From NCBI GenBank assembly GCA_020725985.1, contig DYTM01000042.1, positions 1 through 9,346 on the forward strand: a DNA stretch of 9,346 nt, given 5' to 3'. The DNA comes from Methanomassiliicoccus sp. (GTDB lineage Archaea; Thermoplasmatota; Thermoplasmata; Methanomassiliicoccales; JACIVX01). The position numbers and the translations under genes were made by a program. The notes under the pieces are model-generated. The model had not been told where the DNA came from, ran no database searches, and worked only from the letters and a program-made list of their open reading frames with translations. This document shows, one piece after another, positions 6,753-9,346 of this stretch. Within the stretch, counting starts at the first letter, position 1; each line of letters begins with the position of its first letter.

Positions 6753-7615
6753 CGCCTCCCCCCGAGTACGATCGGCGAAAGCAGGAGAAGGTATGCAGCG
6801 ATGGCGAGGACATCACCGGACGACCAATTCAATCCCGCCCCTCTCAGGTAGTCCGCATTCCCGTAGCCAAGAATGAAGAGGGCGATGCCGAGAACGGCGG
6901 CGGCGATGAACATCGCCATCATCGTCCCCTCGCTCCGCGACATGCGACGCTCGGAGTAGTTCGTCCGTCTGGAAGATCCGAATCCCCTTGCCTCCATGGC
7001 CTCCGCCACCGCAATGGACCTTTCGAGGGAATTGAGGAGAAGAGGCATGACCACGTGCGATCTCGCCCTGATCTTGCCAAGGAATCCGCCGCTGTCGAAT
7101 TCCACTCCTCTTGCCCTCATCGAGTCCGTGATGTTCTGGGTATCGGCGGCTACCGTCGGGTACATCCTCGTCGACAGCGAAAGCCCTGTCGTGGTCTTGT
7201 ACCCGACTCTGGATACCACCCTCATCGCCTCGTCCGGATGGATTGCGAAGGTGAGAATTCCGAAGGCGGAGACGGCGAGGAAAAGTCGCAGGCACATGCT
7301 GATCGCGAACAGAAGCGATTCGCTCGTCACGGTGAGGGGGCCGATCGTTGCTATGACCTCCCGTCCGGACGAGATGAGGATGTTGAAGAGGATGACGAAG
7401 ACGGCGACGTAAGCCGCGTACCTCAGGAGCCCGAGGGTCGGCCTGAGCACCCTGCCCGCGGCGGCAACCGTCAGAACCAGGGCCAAGAGAATGATGAGAT
7501 AGGCGATATCAGATATGAGGATCGAGAAGACGAATATGGCGAGGACGAAAGCTACCTTCGGCCTCGCATCGAGGCGGTGGATACCCGAGTCGGTGCTTTT
7601 GTAGGGAAAGAGCAT
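6749..7615 (-). CDS. ecfT: Energy-coupling factor transmembrane protein EcfT
   Basis: 288-residue integral membrane protein that links the S component to the two ATPase domains. It begins with the family-type HRLDARPK segment (13-20), followed by about four hydrophobic helices to residue 125. The cytoplasmic coupling region carries both hallmark Ala-Arg-Gly motifs, in SMRARGVEF (ARG at 168-170) and AMEARGFGS (209-211), which insert into grooves of the ATPases. Two more hydrophobic segments end the protein (about 231-250 and 267-284). Length is slightly above the usual 250-270. Start ATG 7613-7615 is 6 bp after the DUF4430 gene stop with a weak upstream GGT-type SD; the stop overlaps the ATPase start by 4 bp. 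The order EcfT-EcfA-S with tight overlaps marks a dedicated (group I-like) ECF system rather than a shared module. Confidence 0.93.
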   Translation of the reverse strand: MLFPYKSTDSGIHRLDARPKVAFVLAIFVFSILISDIAYLIILLALVLTVAAAGRVLRPTLGLLRYAAYVAVFVILFNILISSGREVIATIGPLTVTSESLLFAISMCLRLFLAVSAFGILTFAIHPDEAMRVVSRVGYKTTTGLSLSTRMYPTVAADTQNITDSMRARGVEFDSGGFLGKIRARSHVVMPLLLNSLERSIAVAEAMEARGFGSSRRTNYSERRMSRSEGTMMAMFIAAAVLGIALFILGYGNADYLRGAGLNWSSGDVLAIAAYLLLLSPIVLGGRR

Positions 7616-7621
7616 AGCGAC

Positions 7622-8110
7622 CTACCACGGCATCTCCGCGAACGCCCACCTCACCATATCCCCCTCGTTGAGGGTCCACTTGTCGCAGGATTTCGTCGCG
7701 TACTCGCCATTCACCTCGAACTGCCAGCCGCGGCCGGGGCGCTCGTTCTGTGCTCCGCCGATTCCCTCTACGAAGGTACCCATGCCGGCGTACTGGCGCA
7801 GCTCGATCTCGAATCCGCCGATCTCGGCTGCCCTCTCGGTCAGCTCCAGAACGGTGCTGATCGAGGTGACATTGACGAACAGCCAAACTGTCGTTCCATC
7901 GTTCTCCTCGGTCTCAAGGATCCACTCTCCCCCCTCCTGGCTCCAGACGGTGAGATTGCCTGGATGAATCGGCCCCTCCGGGCCGTTGAAGTCGATGACG
8001 AGGGTGGCGCGCGTATCGACACTCTCTCCGCCCCCGAGGCAGCCTGCTAGGAGGAGAGCTGCGAGAATCGTTGTCCCTACAAGCACTCTAGTGGCGACCC
8101 TTCCCCTCAT
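7622..8110 (-). CDS. DUF4430-domain lipoprotein, putative surface substrate-binding partner of the ECF importer
   Basis: 162 residues from ATG 8108-8110. The N-terminus is a lipoprotein signal: basic MRGRVATR, hydrophobic 9-22, and lipobox LLAGC with Cys24 as the likely lipidated residue, so the protein would be tethered outside the membrane. The rest is a small beta-rich domain. Its C-terminal block (128-162: GWQFEVNGEY, then CDKWTLNEGD, ending in -RWAF) matches the DUF4430 pattern GW-Y-VNG...DGD-I-W. DUF4430 resembles the C-terminal beta-domain of transcobalamin and intrinsic factor, and is often found beside ECF S components, which supports corrinoid capture by inference. A longer frame begins at 8191, but the internal Met fits far better because it creates the signal peptide and has SD GGGAGG 5 nt upstream. 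It overlaps the propeller gene by 23 bp and ends in TAG, 6 bp before ecfT. Confidence 0.87.
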   Translation of the reverse strand: MRGRVATRVLVGTTILAALLLAGCLGGGESVDTRATLVIDFNGPEGPIHPGNLTVWSQEGGEWILETEENDGTTVWLFVNVTSISTVLELTERAAEIGGFEIELRQYAGMGTFVEGIGGAQNERPGRGWQFEVNGEYATKSCDKWTLNEGDMVRWAFAEMPW

Positions 8111-9346
8111 CTTGGCCTCCCTTTGACCCTTTCCTAATCGTGAGAATCGCGACAGTAGCCACCACTCCAATGGCAATTGCGAATCCGGCAAACACCCAGG
8201 TCAAATCGTCAGCTGGCACTCTAACCTCGAGGCTGTAGTTTTGCCACACTGTGTAGTTGTAGGCGTTGGTTGCAGAGATGTGAACGTAGTAGGTTCCGAC
8301 ATCCTCAATCTCGGTTTCACCGCTCACCAGACCAGTCACATCGTCGAAAAGAAGGAAACCGGCATCGGTTTCAATATTGAATAGGACGGTCATGTTGCAG
8401 TCGGCGTCGTACGTGTAGTTTTCACCAGCTGTAACTGCTGTCTCTGGAATCGAGTCAAAATGAGCCGGACCCTCCCATATTGCCTGAGCCTCTTCAGCAA
8501 ATGCGTAGACATGGCTGTTGTCGGATGCCACGAAGACCATCTCGTCTGATATCGCCGGTGAGGACATCGAGTACTGCTCGGGTGCAAGCGGGTAGTGCCA
8601 GAGCACGCTCCCCTCGAAGTCGACCGCGTACAGCTCGCTGAGGGGCTCGTAGGTCACGCCGTAGATAACCTCCCCTCCCACAGACGGTGATCCCTTGACC
8701 GGGGCGCCCAGATCCCTCTTCCAGAGCACTTCTCCTTCTGAGGATATGAGCGTCAACCCATCCTCGGACGTCACCACAATTCCTTCTGAGGAGAGGGCGG
8801 CGGAGCTCGAGGTAGAGTTCACGTCAATCCTCCAGAGTTCGCTGCCATCAAATCCCAACGCAACTGCACCTCCGTCCACCGGGACGAATCCCTCGTATGT
8901 CGAGTATGTGACCACTATCATCTCATCGAGCAAGAGCGGCGCAGATCGAACCTTACCTCCTATGCTGGCATTCCAAATCTCACCGCTGCCGTCCGATGCA
9001 ACCGCATGAAGCTTCCCGTCTTCCGAGCCAATGTAGACCGTACCGTTGGATGCGGACGGGGATGAGAAGTAGATTGACGATGCTACTTGCACAGCCCATA
9101 GGAGGGAGCCGTTTTCGCCATATGAATAGATCTTCCCATCCCCTCCGCCAACGATGATCTGATTGCGATATGAGATCGGGGAGGACGTTATCCCTGTCCA
9201 CGAGAACCCTATCTCGGCCTCCCACAAAGGCGCGCCGTCTGCGGAATCGAAGGCATAGAGCTTGCCGTCGGTCGAAGGAATCGTCACCATGTCTGAGGTA
9301 ACGAGAGGAGAGGCAATCTGATATCCAGCTCCTCCGACCTCCTCTT
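8088..9346 (-). CDS. Membrane-anchored PQQ-like beta-propeller protein with Ig-like domain (5' partial)
   Basis: The frame is open to the right edge; the Met at 9290 is internal because propeller sequence (ASPLVTSD) runs upstream of it. About 418 residues are visible. Counting from that Met, residues 1-275 hold seven PQQ-type blade motifs (a short Y/V-A-x-x-x-x-G-x-x-x-W pattern): LYAFDSADGAPLW, IYSYGENGSLLW, AVASDGSGEIW, ALGFDGSELW, LISSEGEVLW, VDFEGSVLW and AFAEEAQAIW. Then comes an Ig/cadherin-like domain (about 278-358, PETAVTAGENYTYDAD ... YSLEVRV) and one C-terminal helix (about 363-385) followed by a basic tail, so the body is outside and anchored by its C-terminus. N-x-S/T sites are frequent, as in exported archaeal proteins. 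No ligand-binding residues are evident; PQQ itself is unlikely. It overlaps the DUF4430 gene by 23 bp and is the first visible gene of the ECF operon, suggesting an outside capture or docking role (inference). Base composition is lower in GC than its neighbours. Confidence 0.9.
   Translation of the reverse strand, partial: EEVGGAGYQIASPLVTSDMVTIPSTDGKLYAFDSADGAPLWEAEIGFSWTGITSSPISYRNQIIVGGGDGKIYSYGENGSLLWAVQVASSIYFSSPSASNGTVYIGSEDGKLHAVASDGSGEIWNASIGGKVRSAPLLLDEMIVVTYSTYEGFVPVDGGAVALGFDGSELWRIDVNSTSSSAALSSEGIVVTSEDGLTLISSEGEVLWKRDLGAPVKGSPSVGGEVIYGVTYEPLSELYAVDFEGSVLWHYPLAPEQYSMSSPAISDEMVFVASDNSHVYAFAEEAQAIWEGPAHFDSIPETAVTAGENYTYDADCNMTVLFNIETDAGFLLFDDVTGLVSGETEIEDVGTYYVHISATNAYNYTVWQNYSLEVRVPADDLTWVFAGFAIAIGVVATVAILTIRKGSKGGQDEGKGRH
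8116..8121 (-). promoter_or_regulatory. Ribosome binding site deciding the DUF4430 start
   Basis: Minus-strand GGGAGG, 5 nt before the ATG at 8110 and inside the 3' end of the propeller gene. It selects Met at 8110, directly before the lipoprotein signal, over the open frame that extends to 8191. Confidence 0.75.

Noticed and set aside
5250..6851. A 533-codon open frame on the + strand opposite ecfA
   Set aside because: It is antisense to an ATPase with every ABC motif in place; the translation is low-complexity, rich in Arg, Pro, Glu and Leu, with no recognisable domain, as expected for a shadow frame in high-GC DNA.
8111..8191. Longer start for the DUF4430 protein
   Set aside because: The extension would bury the lipoprotein signal 27 residues inside and overlap the propeller gene further; Met at 8110 has GGGAGG at proper spacing.

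Overview
The window looks like part of an archaeal chromosome, most likely a mesophilic, high-GC lineage of Thermoplasmatota or another euryarchaeal group. This assignment is inferred. It rests on gene content (an unusual archaeal-type IscS/IscU pair, and a fused EcfA transporter with a DUF4430 lipoprotein and a surface PQQ-like propeller), heavy AGG/AGA arginine use, and clear GGAGG ribosome binding sites. No rRNA, tRNA, CRISPR array or insertion sequence is visible. Coding density is very high: the only sizeable gap is 126 bp (3656-3781).

Left part, + strand (1-3655): a three-gene cluster with 2-bp spacing or overlaps. It holds a 5'-truncated NifS/IscS-family protein, an IscU-type Fe-S scaffold with three cysteine ligands and a His-rich tail, and a 698-residue DUF255 (YyaL/SPATA20-type) protein with a CHWC thioredoxin-like motif. 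The IscS homologue keeps the mobile-loop cysteine but lacks the PLP-binding lysine: Asp stands where Lys is expected, and other PLP/substrate-contacting positions are changed too. It therefore probably does not act as a classical PLP-dependent cysteine desulfurase. The closest case I know of is the Asp-type IscS of Archaeoglobus fulgidus.

Middle (3656-4495): a short intergenic region with an inverted repeat, then an uncharacterised 2-TM protein on the + strand. Its start is ambiguous because it lies just after an 8-G run.

Right part, - strand (9346 down to 4501): a tightly packed operon read leftwards. It encodes a 5'-truncated cell-surface PQQ-like beta-propeller with an Ig-like domain and a C-terminal membrane anchor, a DUF4430 lipoprotein, EcfT, a fused double-ATPase EcfA, and an ECF S component of the type often linked to cobalamin (CbrT-like). 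The first pair overlaps by 23 bp, the second is separated by 6 bp, and the last two junctions are 4-bp ATGA overlaps. Together they look like a complete energy-coupling-factor importer with its own outside-facing capture proteins. The substrate is probably a corrinoid, but this is inferred. The operon converges on the + strand gene with only 5 bp between the stops.
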